Notes: a model not told the origin generated them from the sequence alone. 64,000 bases of DNA from Labilibacter marinus (GCF_001659685.2 NZ_LXYE02000045.1:62001-126000), one strand, 5' to 3'. Counted from the first letter of the stretch, positions 53,291 through 63,140 are shown. Translations and numbers: made by a program.

Positions 53291-56200
53291 CTACTCTCCA
53301 TACGAAGGAAATTCCACAAAAAACTCAGTCCCCACATTTTCTTCGGTTTCAAACCATATATTACCCTTGGTATTTTTAACTATATTTTTAACTATCGCTA
53401 ATCCCAAACCCATACCAGACGTTTTGGTGGTGAAGTTTGGAACAAATAGCTTTTCCTGAGCCTCTTCTGATATTCCTTTGCCGTTATCTTTAATCTTAAT
53501 CAGAACCGACTCTTCTTTCTTTTCGATAGTTACGTTCACGCAACCTTCTCTATTACTTGGTATAGATTGAATAGCATTTTGCAAAAGGTTATTAAAAACA
53601 CTAATCATTTGCTCACCATCCGCATATATAGAGTAACTATCTACACCATTATCTTTTACAATTATATCAGCCTCTTTTGATTTATCAAACAAGTTAACAC
53701 ACTGCATCAAAGATTCTATCACATCAATTCTTTTTCGTTTGGCAATAGGCATTGTGGCAAAATTTGAAAACTCAGAAGCAATAGACGAAAGTTTGTCAAT
53801 CTGGTCGATTAAAGTGGAAGAAACCCTTTTAAGTTTATTTTCAAAGTCGGCATCATTATTTCTTTGCGCCATTTCTAAGTATTGAATGCTTAGCTTCATT
53901 GGCGTAAGTGGGTTTTTAATTTCATGCGCAATCTGGCGAGCCATCTCCCTCCAAGCCGATTCTCGTTCTGACTTTGCTAATTTTTCAGCACTTTCGGCCA
54001 TCTCATCCACCATGCGGTTATACTGCGTAACCAACTGCCCTATTTCATCATTCCCTTTATATTCAATTTTCTCATTTCTGCCACCTAGTTTAAGCTGACT
54101 CAATTTACTCTGAATCACCATTAAAGGGTGCGTTATCCTTTTGGAAACCACCACCGTTAATCCAATAACAATGATTAAAAATATTAGATAAAAATTTACG
54201 ATAGCCATTACTAAAGAAGATACTTCCTCTCGCAATTCACTCGTACCTACAAAGTACGGCATATTCAAGTAGGCCAACAACTGATTATTAACATTGTACA
54301 AAGGAACATAAGCTGATAAATATTCGAGCTTACCAATGGATTCGCGCTGAATAAATTCAAGTTCGCCTTTTTGCCTTAACTCAATATATCCCTTGCTATC
54401 CATTAAATGCCCAGAAAGCCCTCTATCAAAGAGTTCAGGACGCGATGTGGCCAACAAGCGACCATCTACATCATACATATTGATATCGGTATAAAAAACG
54501 CTTGAAAATTTCTTGAGCAAGCCCGTTAAATACTCTTCCATTGCTGGCGTTAGTTCATTCTGACTTCCTATTTTATGCTCTAATTCCATCAGTACCGAAC
54601 GTGTTTTTTCGGATAACATCTGATTGTTCTTAATCTCAAAACGACGAATGGTTTGCCATACAGAACCTCCCGCAATAATAATTAACAAGGCCAACATCAG
54701 TCCAATAAATGCAATCTGAATCCTTTCCTGAACAGAAAACACATAAATCAACCTCTCACGCTTGGCTCTGGTAAATGCCAGTAGAATAGCTCCAAAAATA
54801 AAAAATGAGATAAAAAAGATAGAGAATGCTACCAATAACATAGCTAAACCTACTTTAGGTTTTGAAAGCACCACGCAAACATTTTCAACGGGGTGAAATG
54901 GCATATGCGAAAAATCCTCATATTCATACACCCCTAAATCATTCTGTACCTTTGTAATTCGCTCCAGATGTATTGGGTAAGCATATTCGCCTGTCTGTTT
55001 TACTAACACATCGTCTACATACTTACCATACGAGTAATTAGACAAAGACTCCTTTAGCTTCGCCTCTCTTTGCGATAGTAATAATTCAGGATAACCTGGC
55101 CCTTCAAAGTAAGGTTTTGAGACTAACTCAATATACATGCACACTTCCTTTTCTGGATCCCCTTCATTTATTTTAAATACGCCAAAATAGGTTATCTCAC
55201 CCGTGTTATTTTTTAAAAAATAATAATGCTGACTCCCCAAAACCTGCGTACCATATTCTTGTATAAGACTATTGAAATAATCATAACAATCGTGTGTTTC
55301 TCCATTCTCCTCAACCTTAACTTCCCCCTCTGGCCAACATGGTATTACCTGTATTTCGTATCGCTTTAAATATCTGATTAAATATTTTTTAGAAATATAT
55401 TTTCCCAACTTAGCATCGTTAATCACCTCCTTTTCCAATTCTCTAATGATGATAGAATCTTGCTCAATCAAATCTTCCGATTCTTTTAACATCAACTCAG
55501 TCAAAGGATCTTCCTCCTGCAAAAGCTTAAAAGATAAATTTTCAACTAATAATTTACGTTCTTGTCTTTCGTTGTGAACGTTATGGTAATAAAAAGAGTA
55601 TACCGCATATGCAGCAAACACAAAGACAAACCAAATAAATGTATTATACGCATGTTTACTTTTCTTTTTAGTTACCCAAAACAGCATATAAGTAATTACC
55701 ATATAAGCAGCAACAGACAATAGATACATGGGCTTAAAACTAAAACAAGCCACAACAACCATGCTAGCCAATAAGTGAACTATTAATTGCTTTCTGGACA
55801 GTTGTATTAGGAAAACCTTTATCGCTTTTTCAACGACTAAAACAACCGAAAGCCATAGTAAACAAGTCACAAATAACCTTACCACGTCTAGCACTCCTAT
55901 ATCCGTAATTCGAAAAACTATGGGTGCAGATGCAGAGTTGGATACTAAAAGGGTAACTATACTATTTTGTATATACCAATAGAAAAAAGTGGCTAAAAAT
56001 ATTAAGCCAATCGTAACTGACTTCCGTATGTTTGATGTAGGGAGCTTCACCTCGTAAGACGAAGGCAATAGATATTTATAGAAAATAAAGGCCTCGCTAA
56101 ATACCAATATGGCAAATATCAGCATACTCCCCATATTTGGAAACATATCAGAAGCACCAAAATACAATGGCGAGAAAAGTGGGGTTTGAGATATAATTTT

Positions 56201-56977
56201 TGGAAAAAGATAACTGATGTGCAGATAATAAAAGATGGCACTCATCAAGATACTCAATAAAAAGACGATAATATTATATCTTAAATCATCTTGCCTTTTT
56301 ATGGTATGAATGATTAACTGAACGTATAAAAGAATGGTAATAAAAAGGAATAATACCGCCCAATTGGCATACAACGGGTTGGATGATGCACACTCCTGAG
56401 CCGTAAAAAGATAATTCCCCTTTATATCTTTTACTTTAACTCCCTTTTCATTTTTATCTACAACAATATCATGGCATAAATCCAATGGTAAATTAATGGC
56501 GTATTCGTCGCTTAAAAAGTCATTATTATATGGATACTCTGTTTTAACACTAACCAAAGTAAATAAATCCCATTCTTTATAGGGTATTCGGTTAATGATA
56601 TACCATGTATTGGTCAGTTTTACTACTCGCCTACTTAATATTGAAACACTTTCTTTTTTATATGGCAACACTTGATTTGTCCATGCACACAAAGAATCCT
56701 CTTTATACACCAACACTTCAATTCCTTTAGGTTTGGAATTATCTGTCGAATCCACTGCAAACCACTCCTCATTTGCTCTCAGTTTTTCAACAAATTTATC
56801 GGCATATATTTCAGCCTCTTTACTTTTTTGGTGCAAGGCATTCTGAAAACGCAAGGCATTAAATGAATGATGGTTATAATTTTGATAAGCCCAAGAAAAC
56901 AGCACAACTAATAAAATAGAAACTAAAAAAAGTATGTACTGCCAACTTAAAAAATAAAACTTGTGTAGCCTTTGCAT
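53291..56977 (-). CDS. Very large NtrY-like membrane histidine kinase
   Basis: The 1228-residue protein has about nine transmembrane helices in residues 10-470, a large extracytoplasmic region (about 470-700), three more helices (about 715-740, 760-785, 925-950), a HAMP linker (about 950-1000), a HisKA domain with phospho-acceptor His in RQIAHEIKNPLTPMKL, and a HATPase domain (VFNNLLQNAIQSIPSN, DNGKGIS, GMGLGLAIVKNI). The kinase core is of the NtrY type. No response regulator is adjacent; the divergent LuxR pseudo-receiver lacks a phosphorylatable Asp and so cannot be the usual partner. Confidence 0.88.
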   Translation of the reverse strand: MQRLHKFYFLSWQYILFLVSILLVVLFSWAYQNYNHHSFNALRFQNALHQKSKEAEIYADKFVEKLRANEEWFAVDSTDNSKPKGIEVLVYKEDSLCAWTNQVLPYKKESVSILSRRVVKLTNTWYIINRIPYKEWDLFTLVSVKTEYPYNNDFLSDEYAINLPLDLCHDIVVDKNEKGVKVKDIKGNYLFTAQECASSNPLYANWAVLFLFITILLYVQLIIHTIKRQDDLRYNIIVFLLSILMSAIFYYLHISYLFPKIISQTPLFSPLYFGASDMFPNMGSMLIFAILVFSEAFIFYKYLLPSSYEVKLPTSNIRKSVTIGLIFLATFFYWYIQNSIVTLLVSNSASAPIVFRITDIGVLDVVRLFVTCLLWLSVVLVVEKAIKVFLIQLSRKQLIVHLLASMVVVACFSFKPMYLLSVAAYMVITYMLFWVTKKKSKHAYNTFIWFVFVFAAYAVYSFYYHNVHNERQERKLLVENLSFKLLQEEDPLTELMLKESEDLIEQDSIIIRELEKEVINDAKLGKYISKKYLIRYLKRYEIQVIPCWPEGEVKVEENGETHDCYDYFNSLIQEYGTQVLGSQHYYFLKNNTGEITYFGVFKINEGDPEKEVCMYIELVSKPYFEGPGYPELLLSQREAKLKESLSNYSYGKYVDDVLVKQTGEYAYPIHLERITKVQNDLGVYEYEDFSHMPFHPVENVCVVLSKPKVGLAMLLVAFSIFFISFFIFGAILLAFTRAKRERLIYVFSVQERIQIAFIGLMLALLIIIAGGSVWQTIRRFEIKNNQMLSEKTRSVLMELEHKIGSQNELTPAMEEYLTGLLKKFSSVFYTDINMYDVDGRLLATSRPELFDRGLSGHLMDSKGYIELRQKGELEFIQRESIGKLEYLSAYVPLYNVNNQLLAYLNMPYFVGTSELREEVSSLVMAIVNFYLIFLIIVIGLTVVVSKRITHPLMVIQSKLSQLKLGGRNEKIEYKGNDEIGQLVTQYNRMVDEMAESAEKLAKSERESAWREMARQIAHEIKNPLTPMKLSIQYLEMAQRNNDADFENKLKRVSSTLIDQIDKLSSIASEFSNFATMPIAKRKRIDVIESLMQCVNLFDKSKEADIIVKDNGVDSYSIYADGEQMISVFNNLLQNAIQSIPSNREGCVNVTIEKKEESVLIKIKDNGKGISEEAQEKLFVPNFTTKTSGMGLGLAIVKNIVKNTKGNIWFETEENVGTEFFVEFPSYGE

Positions 56978-56994
56978 GAAGCGCTTTTTTAAAA

Positions 56995-57468
56995 TTAATC
57001 GTGATGATAAGGTTGATTCTTTAGAATGGTCATTGCTCTATATAGTTGCTCTGTAAAAATTAAGCGAACCATCTGATGCGAGAAAGTCATCTTAGACAAT
57101 GACAACTTCCCTACCGCTTTCTGATAAACATCTTTAGAAAAGCCATAAGGTCCTCCTATTACAAATACCAAACGTTTAATACCTCGTAACATTTTTTGTT
57201 CCATAAAAACAGAAAATTCTCTCGAAGAAAGCAACTTTCCACCTTCATCCAACAATATCACCTCATCTCCAGGCTGAAATTGCTGCATAATCAATTCTCC
57301 CTCTTTATTTTTTTGCTGTTCTTCTGATAGTTTTTTAGTATTTTTAAGATCAGGTATAACCCTCATTTCAAATGGAATATAGTGTTTTAACCTGTCTATA
57401 TATTTACCAATGCCTGTATCTAAATAGGCCTCATCTGTTTTTCCTATTAAAACTAATATTACTTTCAT
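56995..57468 (-). CDS. rlmH: 23S rRNA pseudouridine-1915 N3-methyltransferase
   Basis: From ATG 57468 the protein has 157 residues, the normal RlmH length; the open frame extends 17 codons further upstream with no homology. The SPOUT fold shows GDEVILLDEGGKLLSSREFS, the knot loop VFVIGGPYGFSKDVY and the conserved tail KMTFSHQMVRLIFTEQLYRA ending YHHD. RlmH methylates pseudouridine 1915 in helix 69 of 23S rRNA on the 70S ribosome. It directly precedes the large kinase gene (17 bp) on the same strand. Confidence 0.95.
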   Translation of the reverse strand: MKVILVLIGKTDEAYLDTGIGKYIDRLKHYIPFEMRVIPDLKNTKKLSEEQQKNKEGELIMQQFQPGDEVILLDEGGKLLSSREFSVFMEQKMLRGIKRLVFVIGGPYGFSKDVYQKAVGKLSLSKMTFSHQMVRLIFTEQLYRAMTILKNQPYHHD

Positions 57469-57551
57469 GCGTATACATGTATATTTTTTAAAAATGTAAA
57501 AATAAAAATACAAAATCAACCATGCTATATGGTTTAATATTTGTATTAATT

Positions 57552-57559
57552 TATTTTTG
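57552..57559 (+). promoter_or_regulatory. -7 box of the DUF4783-nadC unit
   Basis: TATTTTTG fits TAnnTTTG, 20 bp before the ATG at 57580. Confidence 0.45.
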
Positions 57560-57579
57560 TCGAACCAAAAGATGAAAGA

Positions 57580-57987
57580 ATGAATATTCTAAGATCGATA
57601 ACAACACGGGGATTAGTATTAATTAGTTTTTTATTTACTATTTCTGTGAATAGTTTTGGGCAGTTTCCTGATGAAATAATAAGCGCTACCAAACAAGGAA
57701 ATGCGGTTGAATTGGCCAAACACTTTAATGATAAAATTGAATTGGTTTTACCTCAAAAATCGGGCGTTTTTAGTAATGCTCAGGCTAAACTTGTTTTAAG
57801 CGATTTTTTTAGCCGAAACAAGGTAAACACCTTTAAGATTATCCACCAAGGAATTAGAGAGAGCTCTTCTTTTGCTATTGGTAAATATCAATCGAATACT
57901 TCAACGTATCGATTTTACTTTTTAACAAAGAATAAAGGTTCAGTAACCTATATTCATCAATTAAGAATAGAAAAACAAGATGATTAA
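57580..57987 (+). CDS. DUF4783 family exported protein
   Basis: The 135-residue product has a signal peptide (1-27, ...NSFGQ) and a SnoaL/NTF2-like mature domain (IISATKQGNAVELAKHFNDK, VLSDFFSRNKVNTFKIIHQG) typical of DUF4783. In Bacteroidota this gene is commonly placed just before nadC, as here with an 8-bp overlap, but its role in NAD synthesis or elsewhere is not known. Confidence 0.8.
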   Translation: MNILRSITTRGLVLISFLFTISVNSFGQFPDEIISATKQGNAVELAKHFNDKIELVLPQKSGVFSNAQAKLVLSDFFSRNKVNTFKIIHQGIRESSSFAIGKYQSNTSTYRFYFLTKNKGSVTYIHQLRIEKQDD

Positions 57988-58825
57988 AGAAGAAGTGCTT
58001 AATAGCATTATTGATAACGCCATTAGAGAAGATGTTGGCGATGGCGACCATTCCTCACAGGCTTGTATTCCTGACACAGCCATGGGCAAAGCTCATCTAC
58101 TAGTAAAAGAAGAAGGTATTTTGGCAGGTGTTGATATCGCACAACGCGTTTTTAAAAAATTTGATTCTAACATTAACATTGTGGTATTCATTAAGGATGG
58201 TGCCGAAGTTAAACCTGGCGATATTGTATTTATTGTTGAAGGTAAAGTGTTAGATCTTTTAAAAGCAGAAAGGCTGGTTTTAAACATCATGCAGCGTATG
58301 AGCGGCATTGCTACTCGCACATCCGTATATGTAAAAAAGCTAGATGGTCTTAAAACACGCGTATTAGATACTCGCAAAACAACTCCAGGACTTCGTGAAA
58401 TTGAAAAATTAGCGGTTAAAATTGGAGGTGGAGTAAATCATCGTATTGGTCTATACGACATGGTTATGCTAAAGGATAACCATATTGATTTTGCGGGTGG
58501 TATTGAAAAAGCGGTACACTCCGTTCAAGAATACTTAAAAGCCAACAATAAGGATCTTAAAATTGAGGTTGAAGTAAGAGATTTCAAGGAGCTTGATGAA
58601 GTGCTTAAAGTAGGAGGAATTCATCGCATTATGCTGGATAACTTCACACATGAAGAAACGCGTAAAGCAGTTAAAATAATTGATGGTAGATTTGAAACAG
58701 AATCTTCAGGTGGTATTACCCTGGAAACTCTTCGAGGATATGCCGAATGCGGAGTCGATTACATTTCAGTAGGAGCTCTCACACACCATATAAAAAGTCT
58801 AGACTTAAGTTTAAAAGCAATTTAA
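57980..58825 (+). CDS. nadC: Nicotinate-nucleotide pyrophosphorylase (carboxylating)
   Basis: The 281-residue protein makes nicotinate mononucleotide from quinolinate and PRPP in de novo NAD synthesis. Blocks: DVGDGDHSSQACIP, ERLVLNIMQRMSGIATRT, TRKTTPGLREIEKLAVKIGG, NHRIGLYDMVMLKDNHI, EVEVRDFKELDE, IMLDNFT and SSGGITLETLRGYAECGVDY. All expected Arg, Lys and His ligands are present. It is translated together with the DUF4783 gene. Confidence 0.96.
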   Translation: MIKEEVLNSIIDNAIREDVGDGDHSSQACIPDTAMGKAHLLVKEEGILAGVDIAQRVFKKFDSNINIVVFIKDGAEVKPGDIVFIVEGKVLDLLKAERLVLNIMQRMSGIATRTSVYVKKLDGLKTRVLDTRKTTPGLREIEKLAVKIGGGVNHRIGLYDMVMLKDNHIDFAGGIEKAVHSVQEYLKANNKDLKIEVEVRDFKELDEVLKVGGIHRIMLDNFTHEETRKAVKIIDGRFETESSGGITLETLRGYAECGVDYISVGALTHHIKSLDLSLKAI

Positions 58826-58840
58826 ACCTAAAAATATAAC

Positions 58841-58872
58841 AAAAGCCGACACACTAACATTTGTCGGCTTTT
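58841..58872 (+). terminator. Terminator of nadC
   Basis: Stem AAAAGCCGACA / TGTCGGCTTTT with a 10-nt loop and a following T run. Confidence 0.9.
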
Positions 58873-58968
58873 TCATTTACCCACAATCCACTTTCCATTA
58901 CTGGACTTTTTCGTTCGTTTTTTATATATTTAAGATAGTATTAACATTACATTTTATGTAATGCATAC

Positions 58969-59379
58969 GTGTTGAGAGAATTTGACTTACCAAAACAGCA
59001 TTTTATGAAGAACGGTTACATTGAACTAATGGATTTAGAGTTTGAGTACAAACTGTGGAAAAGAAGATTAGATTTATTTTTACAAGAGATTGAATTATTA
59101 CTCAATCAGAATAAGATTTTACCTGAAAATGATAAACGAAAATCTTTAAATTCAGTTGAGATTATTGCGCTTGAAGAACACATAAGTGAGGTGAATAAGC
59201 TAAAGAGTAGGATTAAAGTTAAAGAACAAGAGCTTACCTTTTACAATAAAGACTTCCCCATCACAGAAGATCATGACTTTTTTAAAGATCATATAGAGCT
59301 ACGTTTAGACAATAGTAGGATATTACAAATACATCTAGACCGTGTAAAAGATGTAATTAGAATCATAGGCACAAGCTAG
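58969..59379 (+). CDS. Small helical cytosolic protein of unknown function
   Basis: Up to 136 residues if a GTG at 58969 is used; the first ATG in frame is 59005 (MKNGYIELMDLEFEYKLWKR), which may be the true start and gives 124. There is no signal peptide. The sequence is nearly all helix and likely a coiled coil (RRLDLFLQEIELLLNQNK, LEEHISEVNKLKSRIKVKEQ). I recognise no family. It is bounded by the nadC terminator and by a small TAGACCA/TGGTCTA hairpin at its own stop. Confidence 0.6.
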   Translation: MLREFDLPKQHFMKNGYIELMDLEFEYKLWKRRLDLFLQEIELLLNQNKILPENDKRKSLNSVEIIALEEHISEVNKLKSRIKVKEQELTFYNKDFPITEDHDFFKDHIELRLDNSRILQIHLDRVKDVIRIIGTS

Positions 59380-59540
59380 ACCAAATGGTCTATTTAAATC
59401 AAGATATCCCAATCATCATTCAAACACTCCATTCACTTTAGATACATTAAGCTATTATTAATTAACAACATTTACTTTTTAGCATGGCAAAATAAATGTA
59501 AATTGCAGTCGCTTATAAAATATTAAATTGTTAAACAACC

Positions 59541-60587
59541 ATGCAGCGAATTCTTATTTTGTCATTTATAACTCTGCTTGTTTTTAGTTGTACTACTAAC
59601 TCTAAAAAACAGACAGAACTACACAAACCAACGGCTCATATTATAGCTTTTTACAATCTTGAAAATCTGTTTGATACTATTAACGATGTTGGAGTACGAG
59701 ATGGTGAATTTACACCAGAGGGCTCTAAACAATGGGACTCGGAAAGATACAGAGCAAAACAGAACAATATGAGCAAGGTAATTGCTGATATAGGTTCAGA
59801 AATGAATATAAATGGCCCTAGCTTAATTGGTCTTTGTGAAGTTGAAAATAGAGGCGTGCTAGAAGATTTAATAAAGACTAAACTTCTTCAAGAGAAGAAT
59901 TACAGTATAATACATACAGATTCGCCAGACGAAAGAGGTATAGATGTAGCTATGCTGTATGATCCAAATTCATTTGAACTTACTTCAACAAAATCATACC
60001 CATTAATTATATACAAAAACGAAGATGGCAAAAGACTGTATACCAGAGATCAACTTTTAGTTTCAGGTAAATTAGAAGGAGATTTAATTCACTTCATCGT
60101 TAACCATTGGCCTAGTCGATATGGCGGATTAAAAAGAAGTATTCCATCCAGAAAAGCAGCCGCTCTTTTAAACAGACAGATCATTGACTCTTTATTAACA
60201 ATCGATGCAAACGCCAAAATAGTGACGATGGGTGATTTAAACGACGATCCAACTGACGAATCTATAATAACTCATTTAAAGGCACATGGACAAAAAGATT
60301 CTCTAGAAAGCAAGGACTTATATAATCCGTTAGCTAATGATTTTGAACAAGGGAAAGGAACCTTATACTATAGAGGAAAATGGAACCTGTTTGATCAAAT
60401 TATAGTTACACAAGGATTATTAAGCGCAGATGAAGGTCTCCGTTTCGATTCTGCATATATATTTAAAAAGCCATATTTAATTCAGCAAGATGGCGATTTC
60501 AAAGGGTACCTTCATAGAACCTACGGAGGAAAAAAATACTTGAATGGCTATAGCGACCACCTGCCTGTATATATGGTTTTAAAATAG
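59541..60587 (+). CDS. Endonuclease/exonuclease/phosphatase-family lipoprotein
   Basis: The 348-residue product has a lipoprotein signal (lipobox VFSC, Cys17) and the EEP fold: FYNLENLFDT, the metal-binding Glu in LIGLCEVENRGVLEDL, DERGIDVAMLYDP, FIVNHWPSRYGG, VTMGDLNDDPTDES and the terminal SDHLPVYMVL. These give the catalytic His, Asp and Asn of the DNase I-like family. Related Bacteroidota lipoproteins are annotated as nucleases or phosphatases; the natural substrate may be DNA, a phospholipid or another phosphodiester. Confidence 0.85.
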   Translation: MQRILILSFITLLVFSCTTNSKKQTELHKPTAHIIAFYNLENLFDTINDVGVRDGEFTPEGSKQWDSERYRAKQNNMSKVIADIGSEMNINGPSLIGLCEVENRGVLEDLIKTKLLQEKNYSIIHTDSPDERGIDVAMLYDPNSFELTSTKSYPLIIYKNEDGKRLYTRDQLLVSGKLEGDLIHFIVNHWPSRYGGLKRSIPSRKAAALLNRQIIDSLLTIDANAKIVTMGDLNDDPTDESIITHLKAHGQKDSLESKDLYNPLANDFEQGKGTLYYRGKWNLFDQIIVTQGLLSADEGLRFDSAYIFKKPYLIQQDGDFKGYLHRTYGGKKYLNGYSDHLPVYMVLK

Positions 60588-60591
60588 TGAA

Positions 60592-60622
60592 TTTGATTTT
60601 ATGATGGCTTGATTTATATTTG
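60592..60622 (+). promoter_or_regulatory. Promoter of the FKBP gene
   Basis: TTTG (60592-60595), 19 bp, TATATTTG (60615-60622): a full consensus match, 20 bp before the ATG. Confidence 0.7.
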
Positions 60623-60642
60623 TGCCATAAACTAGTATTAAT

Positions 60643-61077
60643 ATGGCAAGAGGCAAGGGTAAAAAGGCAAGCGGAGGTTCATCAGGACAGAATAGAAAAA
60701 AAACAGAAGATTTCTTATTACAAAACTTGAAGAAACCCAATATCATCGAAACAGAATCGGGACTTCAGTATGAAATCATAAAGGAAGGTTCTGGTGAATC
60801 GCCACAACACGATAGCTTGGTAAAAGTAGACCAACGCGCCTTGCTACTTGGTGGCAAAGTACTGGATGACACCTATAAAGATAATACCCCATTAGAGTTT
60901 AAACTCGATGAAGTAATTGAAGGTTATCAGGAGGGCTTGATGATGATGAAGCTCGGCAGTCGCTTTAAATTGTATGTTCCGCCTGAGTTAGGATGGGGTA
61001 AAAAAGGCTCTGGTGGTAGAATAGGCCCTTTTGCTGTAGTTATTTTCGACGTTACTTTATTGGAAATTCTTTACTAA
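60643..61077 (+). CDS. FKBP-type peptidyl-prolyl isomerase
   Basis: The 144-residue cytosolic protein starts with a short basic Gly/Ser/Lys tail (ARGKGKKASGGSSGQNRKK) and has one FKBP domain (about 35-144): GLQYEIIKEGSGESP, PLEFKLDEVIEGYQEGLMMM, FKLYVPPELGWGKKGSGGRI, VVIFDVTLLEI. It speeds cis-trans isomerisation of proline bonds. There is no signal peptide, unlike Mip and FkpA. Its last 21 bp overlap the end of the convergent ABC ATPase gene. Confidence 0.88.
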   Translation: MARGKGKKASGGSSGQNRKKTEDFLLQNLKKPNIIETESGLQYEIIKEGSGESPQHDSLVKVDQRALLLGGKVLDDTYKDNTPLEFKLDEVIEGYQEGLMMMKLGSRFKLYVPPELGWGKKGSGGRIGPFAVVIFDVTLLEILY

Positions 61078-62088
61078 AGCTTCTTGTTTACCAAGCTCTT
61101 CCAATAAGGCTTCAATTGAAGCGTACTCGCCCAATAATTCCTCTTTAAAATGAATACTATATTTTTTAGAGGTATTGGAAACCTGTATTTGCCAATCGCA
61201 TTCTTTTAGAACAGGTTCAAAGCCTACCCTATATAAAGCACGACTCACCCATGTACTTGCCAGCCCAGTTCCTTTAATGGTAATTTGCTGTCTTTCTACA
61301 CGGTGATATAAAAATGTACCTGTTACATTATCAAATTCAATCCCTTCTCTTTCGAAAAAACATTTAAAATCATTGGACAAAACTAGATCCTCAGGAATTC
61401 CTTTTTGTAAGGTTCGACCTTGAGCCAATAGCCATATTTTATCGGCAATTTGTAAGGCCATCTCCAAATCGTGTGTTGACAGCAAAATACCTCTCTTCTT
61501 TTCGTGCGATAAGCGACGAAGCAATTGCATGATCTCTATTTTGGCTGGCAAATCTAAGAATGCAGCAGGTTCATCTAAAATAATAAAAGGCGTTTCCTGT
61601 ACTAAAGCTTTTGCGACCATCGCTTTCTGCCTTTCTCCATCACTCATTTTGTCAATGGATTTATTGGCATAACCAGCTAAGCCAACTTCTTCAATGGCCT
61701 TATGTACTTTATCAACATCCTCCTTTTGTAGCTTACCGAAAAAACCTGTATACGGCGTTCGCCCCAAAGCAACCAATTCAAACACAGTTAAGTTTTGTAT
61801 TTCTACCCTATCGGTTAATACAACACTAACTTTTTTAGCTCTATGCGCTTCCGAAATATCTTCAATTTTATCTTCTCCGTACCAGACCGAACCATTTATG
61901 GGCTTTAGAAAACCCGATAATGTTTTTATAAGCGTGGACTTACCTGCACCATTAGGCCCTAATAAGCAAATAAACTCACCTGCTTTTACCTTAACATTAA
62001 TATCTTGATGCAAGGGCGGGTTAATTTTATCATATCCTACCGCTAAATTATCTGTTCTTAAAGACAAGGTATCTGGATTTTCCATCAC
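61057..62088 (-). CDS. ABC transporter ATPase of cobalamin/iron-siderophore type
   Basis: The 343-residue protein has an ABC domain in residues 1-~255: Walker A LLGPNGAGKSTLIKTL, signature MSDGERQKAMVAKAL (MSDGE instead of LSGGE), Walker B FIILDEPAAFLDLP and the switch His in STHDLEM. It is closest in pattern to BtuD/FecE/FhuC. An extra C-terminal domain of about 85 residues (VERQQITIKGTGLASTWVSR, YSIHFKEELLGEYASIEALL) is absent from the classical ATPases. It is the last gene of the importer operon, 5 bp after the permease. Confidence 0.9.
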   Translation of the reverse strand: MMENPDTLSLRTDNLAVGYDKINPPLHQDINVKVKAGEFICLLGPNGAGKSTLIKTLSGFLKPINGSVWYGEDKIEDISEAHRAKKVSVVLTDRVEIQNLTVFELVALGRTPYTGFFGKLQKEDVDKVHKAIEEVGLAGYANKSIDKMSDGERQKAMVAKALVQETPFIILDEPAAFLDLPAKIEIMQLLRRLSHEKKRGILLSTHDLEMALQIADKIWLLAQGRTLQKGIPEDLVLSNDFKCFFEREGIEFDNVTGTFLYHRVERQQITIKGTGLASTWVSRALYRVGFEPVLKECDWQIQVSNTSKKYSIHFKEELLGEYASIEALLEELGKQEALVKNFQ

Positions 62089-62093
62089 TACAG

Positions 62094-63140
62094 CTACTGT
62101 GTTAAACTTCTTCTTTTTAATATCACAGAAACAACAATCGGAGCACCAATTAAAGAAGTAACTGCATTTATAGGTAGGGTTCCATCAAAACCGGGCATAC
62201 GGGCAATTAAATGGCATAACAAAGCTAAGGCTCCGCCAAATAACATAACTGCAGGAATCAGCACCGAATGGTCGGCCGTTTTAAAGATACCTTTGGATAA
62301 ATGAGGTACAGCTAAACCCAAAAAAGCCACTGGTCCGCAAAAAGCAGTAATAGTAGCAGTAAGTAAACCTGTAATAACTAAAATACTTAATCGAGAACGC
62401 TTAATATTTAAACCTAGATTAGCTGCATAGTTTTCGCCTAACAATAAAACATTTAAGGGTTTAATTAAAAACAAGGACCCAACTAAACCTATTACAACCA
62501 TTGGAATAAAAATGGTATGTCTATCCCACGTGAGATTATTAAACGAACCCAAACCCCAAACTACAAAAGACTGAATATCTTCCTTGGTACTCAAAAACTG
62601 CAAAAGTCCAACTATAGCACTAGATGCATATCCCACCATGATACCAACAATCAGCAGCATGGCGTTATTTTTCAATTTCCGGGCTAAAAACAAAACCATA
62701 AACAATACCCAGATAGCACCTAAAAAAGCTGCCGCAGTAATGGTTAAAGAACCAAACCAACCTAAACCGGCTAACGAAATTCCTTGAATAGCTCCAAACA
62801 ATAGCACAACAATAGCCACCCCTAATCCCGCACCTGAACTAATGCCTAATATGGATGGACCTGCCAATGGGTTCCTGAATAAAGTTTGCATCTGCAAACC
62901 ACCGGCTGCTAGTCCAGCCCCTGCCAACAATGCTGTTACCGCTTGGGGCAATCTGGATTTCATGAGAATATTTTCCCAAATTTCATTCGAAATTTGGAAG
63001 CCAAACATCCACTTAACGACCGCCTGAAATGGAATATAAACCGAACCCAACGAGATATTTAATACAAATAGTACAAATAGTGATATCCCCAACAAGATAA
63101 ATGCAGATCGCTTTCTTTGCTTTGTCTCCCCCTTCTGCAT
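62094..63140 (-). CDS. FecCD/BtuC-family ABC permease
   Basis: The 348-residue inner-membrane protein has about ten transmembrane helices. FecCD signatures are RLPQAVTALLAGAGLAAGGL, QTLFRNPLAGPSILGISSGA, GPVAFLGLAVPHLSKGIF and the final GAPIVVSVILKRR. It forms the channel for import of cobalamin, heme or an iron chelate together with the ATPase downstream and the binding protein upstream, each 5 bp away. Confidence 0.92.
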   Translation of the reverse strand: MQKGETKQRKRSAFILLGISLFVLFVLNISLGSVYIPFQAVVKWMFGFQISNEIWENILMKSRLPQAVTALLAGAGLAAGGLQMQTLFRNPLAGPSILGISSGAGLGVAIVVLLFGAIQGISLAGLGWFGSLTITAAAFLGAIWVLFMVLFLARKLKNNAMLLIVGIMVGYASSAIVGLLQFLSTKEDIQSFVVWGLGSFNNLTWDRHTIFIPMVVIGLVGSLFLIKPLNVLLLGENYAANLGLNIKRSRLSILVITGLLTATITAFCGPVAFLGLAVPHLSKGIFKTADHSVLIPAVMLFGGALALLCHLIARMPGFDGTLPINAVTSLIGAPIVVSVILKRRSLTQ

